64,000 nucleotides of DNA, taken from Priestia endophytica DSM 13796. Its GTDB lineage: Bacteria; Bacillota; Bacilli; Bacillales; Bacillaceae_H. The stretch lies in the NCBI RefSeq assembly GCF_900115845.1, contig NZ_FOXX01000004.1, positions 1 to 64,000 of the forward strand. The letters run 5' to 3'. Positions within the stretch are counted from its first letter, which is position 1. Every line of letters begins with the position of its first letter. Position numbers and translations under genes: made by a program. A model generated the notes under the pieces. That model did no database searches. It was not told the origin of the DNA and worked only from the letters and a program-made list of their open reading frames with translations. Positions 37,113 through 46,635 of the stretch are shown here, in pieces.

Positions 37113-37265
37113 GTGTACATAACGTACATAGTAAGATGAAACAAATTCAGGGGAGTAAACGAAGAAGCCCAAACCCGTTGATTGACAACGGATTTGGGCT
37201 TTTTCTTTTCCCATAGGCATACTTTACGGACTAATTTTAATTTCTTCATATCCTCTGTCTTGTGT
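37113..37265 (+). repeat. Intergenic terminator-repeat, type A copy 5
   Basis: A diverged leader (GTGTACATAACGTACATAGT ... GGGGAGTAAACGAAGAA) is followed by the hairpin AAGCCCAAACCCGTT/AACGGATTTGGGCTT (37164-37201), with the loop GATTGAC. The downstream part (TTTACGGACT, CATATCCTCT) matches copy 3. It provides a terminator after yxcD. Confidence 0.65.
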
Positions 37266-37335
37266 ACTCTTTAGAGTATGGTAAATTTAGAAGAATGAAT
37301 AGAAGAATGAATAAAAGTAAATTGAGGTGTTTATG

Positions 37336-38154
37336 ATGAAAGAACTTTTTACGATTGGAGAGATATCAAAATTATTTCATGTGAAAATCTCCACTCTCAG
37401 ATACTATGACGAAATTGGTCTTTTACGACCCCAGTTTACAGATGATAAGACCCATTACCGTTACTATTCAACCCAGCAATTTGAAAGACTGGATTCAATT
37501 AAATATCTAAGGGCACTAGGTATACCAATAAGCGAGCTTTTAGAGTTTTTTAACTATCGGGACATTGATAGCCTGGTTGTGATGTTAAAGAATCAACAAG
37601 CCGAAATAGCTCAGAAAAAGATGGAGTTAGAAACAATTGAAAGGAAAATTTCTCAGCGTCTACTGCAGATTAACCACGCTATACATACACCACTTAATAC
37701 CATTACTGAGGTGAAACTACCCCAGCGGCATGTAGCTTATCTTCAGCATGATTATAATCCAAGTGAAGATATTGAATTTCCTATTTCAGAGTTACGTACT
37801 AATTTCAATCTTAAAACAGATATTTTTTTAGGGAAAATAGGCCTTTCCATTTCAGTCTCTGACTTGTGTTCGGGTACTTTTAATAAGTATTCAAGTGTTT
37901 TTATGACAGTGGAAGAGGACGATGAGGTCGCATCTCCTACCAGTGTTTTTCCTCCTAGAGAATATCTTCAAATTTGCTTTAAGGGCACTCATATGGATGC
38001 TCCTCCTTATTATAAGAAGTTGATGGAATATATGAAAAATCATCAATACAAACTGATTGATGATTCGATGGAGATAACATTGATTGATTATGGAGTTACG
38101 AACGACTTAAATAAATATGTCACCGAAATATTATTACCTTATAGTCGTTTGTGA
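37336..38154 (+). CDS. MerR family regulator (YdfL/BltR-like)
   Basis: A 272-aa MerR regulator. The winged helix ([20 protein letters not shown] ... [20 protein letters not shown]) is followed by a coiled coil and a GyrI/BmrR-like effector domain ([10 protein letters not shown] ... [20 protein letters not shown]). In B. subtilis ydfL lies next to ydfK, a DUF554 gene, and the same pairing occurs here with the gene at 38264. ATG 37336 is chosen for a spacing of 6 nt to GAGGTG. A BmrR-type operator lies in the following promoter, so it likely activates the DUF554 gene in response to a lipophilic compound. Confidence 0.8.
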   Translation: MKELFTIGEISKLFHVKISTLRYYDEIGLLRPQFTDDKTHYRYYSTQQFERLDSIKYLRALGIPISELLEFFNYRDIDSLVVMLKNQQAEIAQKKMELETIERKISQRLLQINHAIHTPLNTITEVKLPQRHVAYLQHDYNPSEDIEFPISELRTNFNLKTDIFLGKIGLSISVSDLCSGTFNKYSSVFMTVEEDDEVASPTSVFPPREYLQICFKGTHMDAPPYYKKLMEYMKNHQYKLIDDSMEITLIDYGVTNDLNKYVTEILLPYSRL

Positions 38155-38186
38155 CATTTTCTGTGTTCCAAAAGTTAAAATCTCAC

Positions 38187-38217
38187 TTGACCCTCCAGCT
38201 ACTGGAGGGTTTAATGT
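38187..38217 (+). promoter_or_regulatory. BmrR-type promoter of the DUF554 gene
   Basis: The -35 TTGACC (38187-38192) and -10 TAATGT (38212-38217) are separated by 19 bp. The spacer region carries ACCCTCCAG-CTA-CTGGAGGGT (38190-38210), a perfect 9+3+9 dyad resembling the BmrR site GACTCTCC...GGAGG. It lies between the MerR gene and its presumed target. Confidence 0.75.
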
Positions 38218-38263
38218 TTTATTACGTTCTAAGTTACTTTATAAACAGAAAGGAGAACATACA

Positions 38264-38941
38264 ATGTTTGGAACAATTTTCAATACACTCACAATCGTAG
38301 TAGGGAGTGTTATAGGTAGTATCTTTAAAAAGGGAATAAAACATGAGTATCATAATATTTTAATGCAAGCTATGGGATTGGTAGCTATTGTTTTAGGAAT
38401 CGAGGCTGTCGTACATCATTTACCTTCGAGTAAGTATCCTGTACTTTTCATTGTAAATTTAGCGATAGGAGGGTTAATTGGTCAAAAGCTTAATTTAGAA
38501 GTAAGATTTAACAACTTAGTTAATAAATTTTCTAAAAGTAATCTAGCTGAAGGTTTGTCGACGGCCATTTTATTATTCTGTATAGGATCTTTATCTATTT
38601 TAGGACCGATAGAAGCAGCTTTAAAAAAAGACTATACCTACTTACTTGCTAATGGAATCTTAGATGGAATCACTTCCATTGTTTTAGCTTCAACCTTTGG
38701 TATAGGAATAGCTATTGCTGGGATTGTATTATTTATATGGCAAGGCTCTATTTATCTCATTACAACTTTACTAGAAGGTGCTATTAATCACAGCCTGTTA
38801 AATGAATTGAGTATTGTAGGTGGAATACTCATTCTGGCATCAGGTTTAAATATCTTAGAAATTAAAAAGTTCAAAACATTAAACCTTATTCCTTCTTTAC
38901 TTGTTTCACCTCTTCTATTCTTAATCATCCAATTATTTTAA
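38264..38941 (+). CDS. DUF554 family membrane protein (YdfK-like)
   Basis: A 225-aa protein with about seven hydrophobic segments. MFGTIFNTLTIVVGSVIGSI, the VVHHLPSSKYPVLFIVNLAI and GGLIGQKLNLE blocks match DUF554. ATG 38264 follows AAAGGAG. It is a distant paralogue of the protein at 33562. Pairing with a YdfL-like regulator and a 19-bp-spaced promoter suggests inducible expression; no biochemical function is known for the family. Confidence 0.8.
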   Translation: MFGTIFNTLTIVVGSVIGSIFKKGIKHEYHNILMQAMGLVAIVLGIEAVVHHLPSSKYPVLFIVNLAIGGLIGQKLNLEVRFNNLVNKFSKSNLAEGLSTAILLFCIGSLSILGPIEAALKKDYTYLLANGILDGITSIVLASTFGIGIAIAGIVLFIWQGSIYLITTLLEGAINHSLLNELSIVGGILILASGLNILEIKKFKTLNLIPSLLVSPLLFLIIQLF

Positions 38942-39618
38942 TTCTGATATTGATGAAAGCCGAAAAGAAGGCGGAATAAAACCTAATTAATTTTAAAAAA
39001 GAATAGAAGTGATATAAAAAAGAGCTGGTTTAAGAACCAGCTATATATACCTTTAGTTCACATAGCTTCTATTCTAGGTAGTTTTATCTCTGAATATTAT
39101 ATAAACTAATATTGAGTTCTAGATTTGAGTCAATAATAAGGAGTTCGCTTTTTTCGCTTATTGAGAAAGGAATATCCTTGTCTCTTTTCAATTGATTTGA
39201 TTAAGTTAAAATAATAAACATATCACTATTTGGAAAGGTGAAGAAATTGAGAAAACCTTTCTAGATCCTCAAGAACTAAAGATGATAAAACAATAAAATC
39301 TGATGACCTTGTTAAAAAGCCGTTTAAATAAAATGAGGTACCCCCGCTAGGGATACAGAAACTTTAGCCTTAATATACATTCGTTTTAACAAGAGTAAAA
39401 AAGAGCTCTTCTCGGTAATAAGGAGAGTTCTTTTTCTTTTATAAATAGCATATGAATAGCAAGGTATAAATTACGAATCGATGGATAATAAAGCTGTATA
39501 AAAACAGTTATAACAGGAGCGAAGGGCTAACGGTAAGGGAATTCACTTTCAACATATAAGGGGTTAACGTTTGCTGTTCATCTATCATTATAGTGTTTAT
39601 TTTTGAGGGAGTGAAATT
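38942..39618. other. Non-coding stretch with two hairpins
   Basis: Hairpins at 39021-39044 (GAGCTGGTT/AACCAGCT) and 39396-39434 (AAAAAGAGCTCT...GGAGAGTTCTTTTT) are terminator-like. Between them I see only short frames without start sites. Confidence 0.4.
39021..39044 (+). terminator. Hairpin after the DUF554 gene
   Basis: AGCTGGTT pairs with AACCAGCT around TAAG. A-rich before it and TATATATA after it, so a moderate terminator. Confidence 0.5.
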
Positions 39619-40224
39619 ATGGGCGACAAAACTGGAGAAAAATTTAGCTATATTGATTATTAGGAAGAGAATTATGCAAATGGAGGGAATTCGGGAAACG
39701 GGTCTTACGGAGTTTTAGCACAATTCAAGGGGGATGTAATTAATCAGTTTATAAACAAGAAACAAATTCACACGGTGATTGAATTTGGATGTGGCGATGG
39801 AAACCAATTGAAATATATGAATTATCCTAACTACTTAGGTATGGATATTTCATCAACGTCTATAGATATATGCTCAAAGATGTTCGAAAAAGATGAGGCA
39901 AAAAGTTTTCTCCTATATAATCCTAAATATTTTATTAATAATGGATATTTCACAAGCGATTTAGTAGTGTGTTTAGACGTTTTATATCATATTACAAATG
40001 AGGATGATTTTTGGAAAACTTTAGATGATATTTTTTCTTGCAAAGCTTCTTTTATTATTTTGTATACGAGGATTACTAAACCAGAAGAGTTTGTGCATGG
40101 TATTCCAACAATTCAGGATCGGGATATTTTAAATTGCTTATCTAAATACGAAGACTATAAAATTACTGAAATTATTGAGCAAAAATATATAAAGAATTGT
40201 CAGGAGCAAGTTTTATTATCTTAG
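39619..40224 (+). pseudogene. Class I methyltransferase with one in-frame TAG
   Basis: ATG 39619 (GGGAGTGAAATT before it) opens a frame of 201 codons to 40224, with a single TAG at 39661-39663 (codon 15). After it the frame carries a SAM-binding VIEFGCGDGNQLKYM motif I, the acidic GMDIS after strand 2 and VCLDVLYHITNEDDFW. Without the TAG the protein would look normal, so this is a recent nonsense change. Synthesis might restart downstream, but no ribosome site is evident. Confidence 0.7.
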
Positions 40225-40270
40225 AAAAAGTTTAGTAACATGATTTATCCTCATCCAAAGGAGGAGAACG

Positions 40271-40939
40271 ATGAGTATATTTACTTCAAGATTTATTCTT
40301 AAAGATGATCCGTATTCAAAGCATTTTGTCTTTAATTTGCCAAATACCTGGGAGACTAGACCTCATGAATATGAATGGGCAAAGCATTTTGCTGAGACTG
40401 GGGATATTGTATTAGATGCAGCCTGTGGGCTTTCTCACCCACTGAAATTTTATTTAGCTGATAAATGCAAAGAAGTATACGCTTGTGATATTGACAACAG
40501 AATTCTATCCAAATCCTCTATCCTTAAAGATATTGAGGATACTTATGGAACCGTAATTGAAGATTCTTTTCTTAATCATTATTTCAATCCCATCCATTTT
40601 TCCCAGTCCTCTTTGACAAACCTCCCATATCAAAACAAGAGTTTTGATAAAATTTTCTGTATCTCTGTTTTAGAACATCTAAGTAAAGAGGATATGGAGC
40701 AAACCTTTAAGGAATTTAGGAGAACATTAAAAGATAAAGGCTTACTTGTTGTTACCTTTGACTATCCTACTATTAATTTAGAGGAATTAAAGATCCTGCT
40801 TGATAAGGTGAAATTGAAATTTTACGGTGATTACTCATTTGATAAACCTGATAATGTTTTAGTTTCAACAATATGGGGAGAGCTAAATTGTTTTAGAGCT
40901 GTGTTAATAAAAAATGAAGATGAAGGTTTTAGTATGTAG
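40271..40939 (+). CDS. Class I SAM-dependent methyltransferase
   Basis: A 222-aa methyltransferase. Motif I is IVLDAACGLSHPLKFYLADK (about residues 46-65), followed by the acidic CDID and the LPYQNKSFDKIFCISVLEHL block, with typical post-I and motif II/III spacing. The substrate is unknown. AAAGGAGGAG precedes the ATG. It follows the broken methyltransferase gene by about 45 bp, and both could have formed one operon. Confidence 0.75.
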   Translation: MSIFTSRFILKDDPYSKHFVFNLPNTWETRPHEYEWAKHFAETGDIVLDAACGLSHPLKFYLADKCKEVYACDIDNRILSKSSILKDIEDTYGTVIEDSFLNHYFNPIHFSQSSLTNLPYQNKSFDKIFCISVLEHLSKEDMEQTFKEFRRTLKDKGLLVVTFDYPTINLEELKILLDKVKLKFYGDYSFDKPDNVLVSTIWGELNCFRAVLIKNEDEGFSM

Positions 40940-41020
40940 ATAATTTGTTAAAATGACGGAGCGGGAGCGCAAGACTATATATTAAAATGTAATGCTATAA
41001 AAAATAAATAATAGAAGTAA

Positions 41021-41062
41021 AAAGAGTAAGTTCGTTCAAAGACAACGAACTTGCTCTTTTTT
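41021..41062 (+). repeat. Terminator hairpin related to the intergenic repeats
   Basis: AAAGAGTAAGTTCGTT (41021-41036) pairs with AACGAACTTGCTCTTT (41044-41059). The preceding AGAAGTAAAAAG and the CAAAGAC loop resemble the repeat family. It ends the methyltransferase transcript. Confidence 0.6.
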
Positions 41063-41173
41063 GTACTGCTGTACACTTTTATGGGCTTATCCTAAATCTT
41101 TATGAACGAAGTGTTTCAAACATTAGTGTTTAAGATATAGAGATTTTAAAACGTGATGAGGCGAACAGGATGA

Positions 41174-41611
41174 TTATGTATGTTTGATTTTTGAGTCTTT
41201 TCTCTTACATAAACCTTGTATGGTTCCAATAAGAAATAAAATATAGTAAACTACTGTCATTTGTAACAGAAGAAATCCCATCCCATAATCATCGTCTGGA
41301 AAATTAGGTTTTGGTAATAAAGGAATACTCGCTATTGAAAGCATTAGAGCGAGGTAGGCCACAATATTAATAAAAGGGATAAAGAGTAAAAATCTCCATA
41401 TTCCAAACTGAAAGCGTCTACTAACTTTTGCACAAATAGGGATGTATAAAATAATGACTACACCTGTAATAATCAGTACGAACGGAGTAACCAGGCCATA
41501 CCAAACAAAGAGAAATGTCTGATTTATAATAAGTAATAGAAAAGCTGAAATAGATAAATAGAGGATGAAGAAAAAGAAACCTATTGCTTGTTTTTTTATA
41601 TGTTCTACCAT
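41174..41611 (-). CDS. Small membrane protein of unknown function
   Basis: A 145-aa protein with about four hydrophobic segments and a basic C-terminus (CKRKDSKIKHT). I recognise no family. ATG 41611 is chosen because AAAGGGAG lies about 8 nt before it; the in-frame start 48 nt further up lacks a site. The neighbouring small membrane-protein genes on the same strand (41825, 42470) suggest a loose group. Confidence 0.55.
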   Translation of the reverse strand: MVEHIKKQAIGFFFFILYLSISAFLLLIINQTFLFVWYGLVTPFVLIITGVVIILYIPICAKVSRRFQFGIWRFLLFIPFINIVAYLALMLSIASIPLLPKPNFPDDDYGMGFLLLQMTVVYYILFLIGTIQGLCKRKDSKIKHT

Positions 41612-41824
41612 AAAAATACTCCCTTTGACATCATTTGCTGTAAAATAAACGAAGCTCATCCTTATTTCTTTGCTTAGATGATGAGAAAATAATATTTAAA
41701 AAGATTGAATGGTGTATTGAGTGAGGAAGTGTACGAAAAACAAAAACTAAATGTAAAATTTCTTATATGTTGTTTCGTTATGTTTCTGAAACAGGTGGAT
41801 AAGGAAGAAAAGATTTTCTGCTTA

Positions 41825-42208
41825 TTAGGTAGCTGCTTTAATTTCTCTTTTTCGACTCAGCATATGATCTACGATACAAAACAAGAGGGCAATTCCTAGC
41901 GAATAAATAGTAAGAAACCAAAGAATGAAACAGGGAAGGATACCAAAGAATGCGTGTCCTATAATAGAGAACTGAAATTGCCCAGCTTCCATCTTGTTGG
42001 TTACGGCTCCAATTAGGAGAGAGGTAGGTAAGCCGTACAAGAAAACACCTGGAAGTACATACATAGCATAAGCTAAAGGACTGTATAATACACTCTTCCA
42101 ATAGTTGTCCATTTCCCCAAAAAGGCTATCTATTGGAGTGAGAAAAGAGATAAGGATAATAGACAAGATACTTGTAATAAAAGCCGTTAACAATTTTCTT
42201 TTAAACAC
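41825..42208 (-). CDS. UPF0715-like membrane protein
   Basis: A 127-aa protein with about four membrane helices. The VFLYGLPTSLLIGAVTNKME segment followed by a further helix pair and a short basic tail resembles the UPF0715 family of Bacillus, whose function is unknown. GTG start with AAAGGAGG 9 nt upstream. The assignment is tentative. Confidence 0.5.
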   Translation of the reverse strand: MFKRKLLTAFITSILSIILISFLTPIDSLFGEMDNYWKSVLYSPLAYAMYVLPGVFLYGLPTSLLIGAVTNKMEAGQFQFSIIGHAFFGILPCFILWFLTIYSLGIALLFCIVDHMLSRKREIKAAT

Positions 42209-42377
42209 GTGCTTGCACCTCCTTTTTAAAGTGGAAACCTTTAAACTCAGCTTCTCCTATATCTAACTCCAAAATTAAGATAAACAAATAGACAATTAGA
42301 GAGGCGGAAGTAATAGTGATCCAAAAAGGTCAATTCTTCGCTTATCAATGTTAGTGTAAAATAGAGAAAGAAGCCTT

Positions 42378-42437
42378 CACGTAATGTTGATTATCGGCAT
42401 ACAAAAGGGATCTTTGATGAAAGATCCCTTTTGTATC
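42378..42437. repeat. Intergenic terminator-repeat, type B copy 4
   Basis: CACGTAATGTTGATTATCGG is followed by a perfect 14-bp hairpin ACAAAAGGGATCTT/AAGATCCCTTTTGT (42401-42434). It can terminate the minus-strand gene at 42470. Confidence 0.55.
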
Positions 42438-42469
42438 TATTTTTGATAAGGGATCCAGCGAAGAGGAAT

Positions 42470-42769
42470 TTACCACAGCGGTTCTTCCTCGTTGCTAAGT
42501 TTATAAAACAATGGCATACAAATAAAAACTGTAATAAAAGATACGAGTTCAACAGTTAAGACATATTGAAAGGGCATACTAAAAGATACTAAAGGTATCC
42601 AAATCAGAAATGGAATCATTGTAAATACACTTAATTTGTTTCTTGATTGCTTTGAAATATATTGAAATTCTCCACATGATGAACATTTTAACTTATTTCT
42701 GAACGTAAACATTTTTATAAAAGTTTCTCTCCAGGTCCACTTATATCCGCAATTTTGACAGGTTGGCAT
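42470..42769 (-). CDS. Zinc-ribbon membrane protein (TIGR04104-like)
   Basis: A 99-aa protein. The N-terminal CQNCGYKWTWRETF ... KLKCSSCGEFQYISKQSR is a two-knuckle zinc ribbon (CxxC, CxxC) of the type known as TIGR04104 in Bacillus, followed by two membrane helices. The function is not known. ATG 42769 is chosen; AGGAG lies about 9 nt upstream. Confidence 0.65.
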   Translation of the reverse strand: MPTCQNCGYKWTWRETFIKMFTFRNKLKCSSCGEFQYISKQSRNKLSVFTMIPFLIWIPLVSFSMPFQYVLTVELVSFITVFICMPLFYKLSNEEEPLW

Positions 42770-43185
42770 CAAAACCAGCTCCTTTCAAAGTTATATCCTA
42801 ATATTATTTTAACACATATTACCAAAAGAGATTTTAAAATCGAATGTATACTTCATTCATTTTCGGTCTACATAAAACAAATGATAGACAGTAAAAAGCT
42901 TGGATATTGCCTTCCAAGATTTTTAAATTCATTAAATACAGACGTCGATTGATTTTTACCTTTGTTCTATGCATTCTCTGCACCCTCTTTCACAAATCCC
43001 TCTTTAGAGTCATTCTTCTTCTATCTATCCTGCGTATAATGATAAAGATATGATGAGTAAATATTCTTAATAGGACTACTTAACGTAGAGGAAGGAGCTT
43101 ATATCTCAACATTTAAACAAGCTATTATCACAGAATGTTATTATTGAATCTTTTGACGTCCGAGACTAGTAAGGAGGAAAAAGAA
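42770..43185. other. Non-coding stretch
   Basis: I see no supported gene. A decayed type A repeat leader (TCTACATAAAACAAATGATA-GACAGTAAAAAGC) is at 42867-42899. Confidence 0.35.
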
Positions 43186-44574
43186 ATGGAAATTACAAGA
43201 GAAGAGAATCAGGCTTCTGCTCAAAATAATACGAAGAAGCAAAATCTAGGAAACTCCTTATATCGTACTGTATGGCGATGGCATTTCTATGCGGGAATTT
43301 TGTTTACACCGTTCCTTGTTATTTTAGCTGTGACAGGTTCTGTTTATTTATTTAAGCCCCAAATTGAACAAGTCCTTTATCAAGAGTACTATGAAATCAA
43401 TCCTCAAGGAGAAAAAGAGCCTGCCTCGCAGCAAATAGAGGAGGTCAAAAAACTGTACCCTGACGCTTTAGTCACCTCTTATCGTCCAGGAGAAACAGAC
43501 GATCGATCAAGTGAAGTGGGCATCGTTTCCCATGATGAATCTCTTACTGTTTTTATGAATCCTTATACAGGTGAATCTATGGGAACGTTGAAAGATGAAG
43601 ATCGTATCATGGATAAGATTGAAGAAATTCATGGAGAATTGATGGCTGGGACGCTAGGAGATCGAATTGTAGAATTGGCAGCCTGCTGGGCCATTGTTCT
43701 TATTGTAACTGGGCTATTTTTATGGTTTCCAAAAAGGAAAAAAGGGATGGGCGGAGTATTGTTCCCCCGATTTAAGAAAGGAAGCAAGATTTTAAGAAGA
43801 GACCTACATGCTGTCCCTGCATTTTGGATTACAGCTGGTATGTTATTCTTGATTTTCACTGGTCTTCCTTGGTCAGGTTTTTGGGGAACCAATTTCCAAT
43901 CGATCGCTACGAATTCAGGATCAGGATACCCTCCTTCCATCTGGACAGGAAGTGCTCCTACTTCTGTTGTAAAAACAAAAGACGTTGCAGAGGTACCTTG
44001 GGCAGCGGAAAACTTAGATGTCCCTAAGTCTGAACTTCAGGGATTAGTCCCGCTCTCCATTGACAATGTAGTGGATATTGCAAATCGCAAAAGAATGCAT
44101 CCTAGTTATACGATTAGTATTCCAAATGATAAAGAAGGCGTATATACGCTATCAGCGTTTCCACCTAAAGCACAAGATGAAGCGACCATTCATATTGATC
44201 AATACTCGGGTGCTGTGCTAGCTGATTACCGTTATGATCATTACGGATTTATTGGAAAACTAGTGGCATTGGGAATTACATTACATAAAGGAACCCAATT
44301 CGGTTTCCTTAACCAACTTGTTAGTCTTGTCATTTGTTTAGGTATTATTTTTATTGCCGTTAGTGGTTTTTATTTGTGGTTGAAACGTAAACCGAAAAAA
44401 GAGATGGGCGCTCCTAAAGCTCCTAGTATCAGAACCATGAAGGTTTTTCTCGTTGTTTTAATTGGATTAGGCATTGTATTTCCTTTGGTAGGGCTATCTC
44501 TTATCTTTGTTTGGTTGTTGGATTGGCTCATTATCAAAAGAATTCCTTCTGTTAAGAAGTTTATGAATGCTTAA
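43186..44574 (+). CDS. PepSY-associated membrane protein
   Basis: A 462-aa protein of the PepSY_TM family with four membrane helices: residues about 32-55, 165-185, 205-225 and 370-395, then two more at the end. PepSY-like extracytoplasmic domains lie between them (HGELMAGTLGDR, LADYRYDHYGFIGK). Family members bind heme or metal, or work in iron reduction and envelope redox. ATG 43186 has GGAGG directly upstream; the longer in-frame ORF from 43135 has none. It is followed by a YtkA-like lipoprotein in the same operon. Confidence 0.75.
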   Translation: MEITREENQASAQNNTKKQNLGNSLYRTVWRWHFYAGILFTPFLVILAVTGSVYLFKPQIEQVLYQEYYEINPQGEKEPASQQIEEVKKLYPDALVTSYRPGETDDRSSEVGIVSHDESLTVFMNPYTGESMGTLKDEDRIMDKIEEIHGELMAGTLGDRIVELAACWAIVLIVTGLFLWFPKRKKGMGGVLFPRFKKGSKILRRDLHAVPAFWITAGMLFLIFTGLPWSGFWGTNFQSIATNSGSGYPPSIWTGSAPTSVVKTKDVAEVPWAAENLDVPKSELQGLVPLSIDNVVDIANRKRMHPSYTISIPNDKEGVYTLSAFPPKAQDEATIHIDQYSGAVLADYRYDHYGFIGKLVALGITLHKGTQFGFLNQLVSLVICLGIIFIAVSGFYLWLKRKPKKEMGAPKAPSIRTMKVFLVVLIGLGIVFPLVGLSLIFVWLLDWLIIKRIPSVKKFMNA

Positions 44575-44600
44575 TTCCAATATAAAGGAGGTTTTAATCC

Positions 44601-45077
44601 TTGAAAAAGAAACGATATATGTATATAGGATTCTTTTTTCTTCTCAGTCTCTTGCTTTCGGCTTGCTCTATTAAACCAGATGCAGCGAAACAATATAAGA
44701 TGGAACATCCTCTTCAAGCTGAGATTATTCTACCAAAATCGTTATCAACGAATACAGAGACAACCTTTAGAGTCAATCTAACTCAAGATGGAAAAAAAGT
44801 TGAGAATCCAGATTATGTCCATTTTGAGATATGGAAACAAAATGGCTCAGTAAAATTTCCAATGGAACAAGCTAAGAAAGAGAAAAACGGCACTTATCGT
44901 TTAACGAAAAAGCTAAATCAAGATGGGCTATATTATGTACAAGTACATGCCAGTAAAGGCGAAGATCCTATTATGCCGAAGAAACAGTTTATTGTAGGGG
45001 AATTATCTAAGAGTGAATTAGAATTTCTACAAGATGGCGCTCCTAAACCAGAGAATGGACATCAACATCATCACTAA
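44601..45077 (+). CDS. YtkA-like lipoprotein with a His-rich end
   Basis: A 158-aa lipoprotein: signal peptide with lipobox LSAC (Cys22), then an FixH/YtkA-like beta domain (FRVNLTQDGKKVENPDYVHF ... GTYRLTKKLNQDGLYYVQVH) and the tail GHQHHH. TTG start behind AAAGGAGG. The domain occurs in copper-related and cytochrome-assembly proteins. With the PepSY protein upstream, an extracytoplasmic metal or redox role is plausible (inference). Confidence 0.7.
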   Translation: MKKKRYMYIGFFFLLSLLLSACSIKPDAAKQYKMEHPLQAEIILPKSLSTNTETTFRVNLTQDGKKVENPDYVHFEIWKQNGSVKFPMEQAKKEKNGTYRLTKKLNQDGLYYVQVHASKGEDPIMPKKQFIVGELSKSELEFLQDGAPKPENGHQHHH

Positions 45078-45083
45078 TTTAGT

Positions 45084-45117
45084 AAAAACCCCTCCTTCTA
45101 ATAAAGGTAGGGGTTCC
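45084..45117 (+). terminator. Terminator after the ytkA-like gene
   Basis: AACCCCTCCTT pairs with AAGGTAGGGGTT (one bulge). Confidence 0.6.
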
Positions 45118-45283
45118 TTACTATCTTTTACATCCATTCAAAAACAAGCATAATACCTAAAAGGACCGAGCGTTTTAGGTCTAGTTTTTCTTAGGTTTCT
45201 ATAAAAAGTACCTTGTTTCATTTGTTCAAGCTTGTGCACTTTGAATAAGGCAATAAGTCCATCGTCTATCATAGTTGTTCGGA

Positions 45284-46006
45284 TTATATCGAAACATCGC
45301 TTTCAATTCGCTTCTTATAAACAAACTTGGAAATGGTGATACTCAATTCATACAGAAGCAGCAAAGGAACAATCACTAGAATATCCGAGATAAAATCAGG
45401 CGGAGTGATTAAAACCGATACAACAATGAGGGTGAAATAGGAGAGTTTCCTTGCTTTAGCTAATCTCATTGGATTAAGAATTCCCAGTCTCGTTAAAAAC
45501 ATTACGACCAAAGGCATCTCGAATAAGAAACCAAAGGGTAAACTCAAATGAAGCATGAAGCGAAAATATTCCTCTGCCGTAAACATTGTTTCGAACTGCC
45601 CAACGGACAAGTTTGTTAAAAATCCTAATACGGTCGGGAACAGTACAAAATATCCAAAAGATATTCCTGTAATAAATAAAACAAATATCCCTGGGATAAA
45701 GCTTAAAGTCACCATACTTTCTTCTCTTGTCAGAGCCGGCTTTACAAATCGCCACACCTGGTATGAAGCTACAGGGATAGTAAAAGCTATGGCGCATATA
45801 GTCGAGATAATCATATATACCCATAAAATATCACCCGGACCCAAGATAGCTAATTTCCCATCAAGATCTCTAACTAACCAATTATACATATCCTCTACAA
45901 AAATGAATGCAGTCACAAGGAAAATGATAAAGGTAAACAAGATTTTAATAATTCTTTGACGAAGTTCATTCAAATGTCCAATAAGTTCTCCATGGTCGTT
46001 TTCCAT
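45284..46006 (-). CDS. tatC: Sec-independent protein translocase TatC
   Basis: A 240-aa TatC with six membrane helices. HLNELRQRI near the N-terminus is the signal-peptide-binding region, and FVKPALTREE, the FEMPLVVMFLTRLG and SVLITPPDF blocks are conserved. It exports folded proteins with an RR signal. AGGAGG precedes the ATG. It follows tatA on the minus strand. The GMC-dehydrogenase small subunit encoded at 47270 has a Tat signal, so these genes probably work together, as PhoD and TatAd-TatCd do in B. subtilis. Confidence 0.95.
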   Translation of the reverse strand: MENDHGELIGHLNELRQRIIKILFTFIIFLVTAFIFVEDMYNWLVRDLDGKLAILGPGDILWVYMIISTICAIAFTIPVASYQVWRFVKPALTREESMVTLSFIPGIFVLFITGISFGYFVLFPTVLGFLTNLSVGQFETMFTAEEYFRFMLHLSLPFGFLFEMPLVVMFLTRLGILNPMRLAKARKLSYFTLIVVSVLITPPDFISDILVIVPLLLLYELSITISKFVYKKRIESDVSI

Positions 46007-46079
46007 GTCAGTTGCCTCCTGCTATCATATAAGTATGAGATAAAATAGAAATAGACGAGTTACCCCGTCTATATATTCC

Positions 46080-46304
46080 TTATTTAATTACCGATTTCTC
46101 TTGCGGCTTTTCAACAGCCGTTAATTGAGGTTTTTTCTCTTCCTCTTTATCATCCTCATAAACTAACCCCTTAGTTGCGCTCTTAAATTCGGTCAAAGTT
46201 CGACCAAAAGCTCTCCCGATCTCAGGTAATTTAGAAGGTCCAAAAATCACAAGGGCAATAATAAGAATTAGAATCAAGCCTGGAATACCGATATTTTGAA
46301 ACAT
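46080..46304 (-). CDS. tatA: Twin-arginine translocase TatA
   Basis: A 74-aa TatA with one N-terminal membrane helix ([20 protein letters not shown]), the [14 protein letters not shown] hinge and an amphipathic, then acidic Lys-rich tail. The ATG at 46304 sits 9 nt behind GGAGG. It forms an operon with tatC 73 bp downstream. In Bacillus a TatA-TatC pair without TatB is a complete translocase. Confidence 0.95.
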   Translation of the reverse strand: MFQNIGIPGLILILIIALVIFGPSKLPEIGRAFGRTLTEFKSATKGLVYEDDKEEEKKPQLTAVEKPQEKSVIK

Positions 46305-46307
46305 CAC

Positions 46308-46635
46308 TTAAATCCTCCATTCAAAAAAATTCTTCTACACATAAGCTCTAGGGCACTACTTTTCAAAGTTTTCGGGTAGGATCACCTAGTAGCACTTTTC
46401 GCACGGTTGACAGTCGTAAGGAAGCCGTTTATTTATAATTCTTTTCATATATTCCCAAAGCTGTTCATTTTTTATACGTGATTCAAAAAGACTAACAATT
46501 CTATCCACATATTTATGAATAAATAACCAAATTATAGGCTTTTTCTAAGTACTTTAATCTAGTAATACATGTTTCTTATTACATAGGGAATCGTAAAGAA
46601 TTAAAGATGATATAAATCAAGAAAGGGGAATGACC
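46308..46635. other. Divergent intergenic region
   Basis: It holds the promoters of tatAC and of the lipoprotein gene. I see no clear operator or hairpin. Confidence 0.35.

Noticed and set aside
39661-39663. Pyrrolysine or other recoding at the TAG of the methyltransferase
   Set aside because: The family does not use pyrrolysine, no recoding element is seen, and two similar lesions nearby use TAA.
41705-41899. 64-aa plus-strand frame between membrane-protein genes
   Set aside because: No ribosome site and it overlaps the 3' end of the UPF0715-like gene.
42755-42952. 65-aa plus-strand frame
   Set aside because: No ribosome site, overlaps a decayed repeat and the start of the zinc-ribbon gene.
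45555-45959. 134-aa plus-strand frame
   Set aside because: Antisense shadow of tatC.
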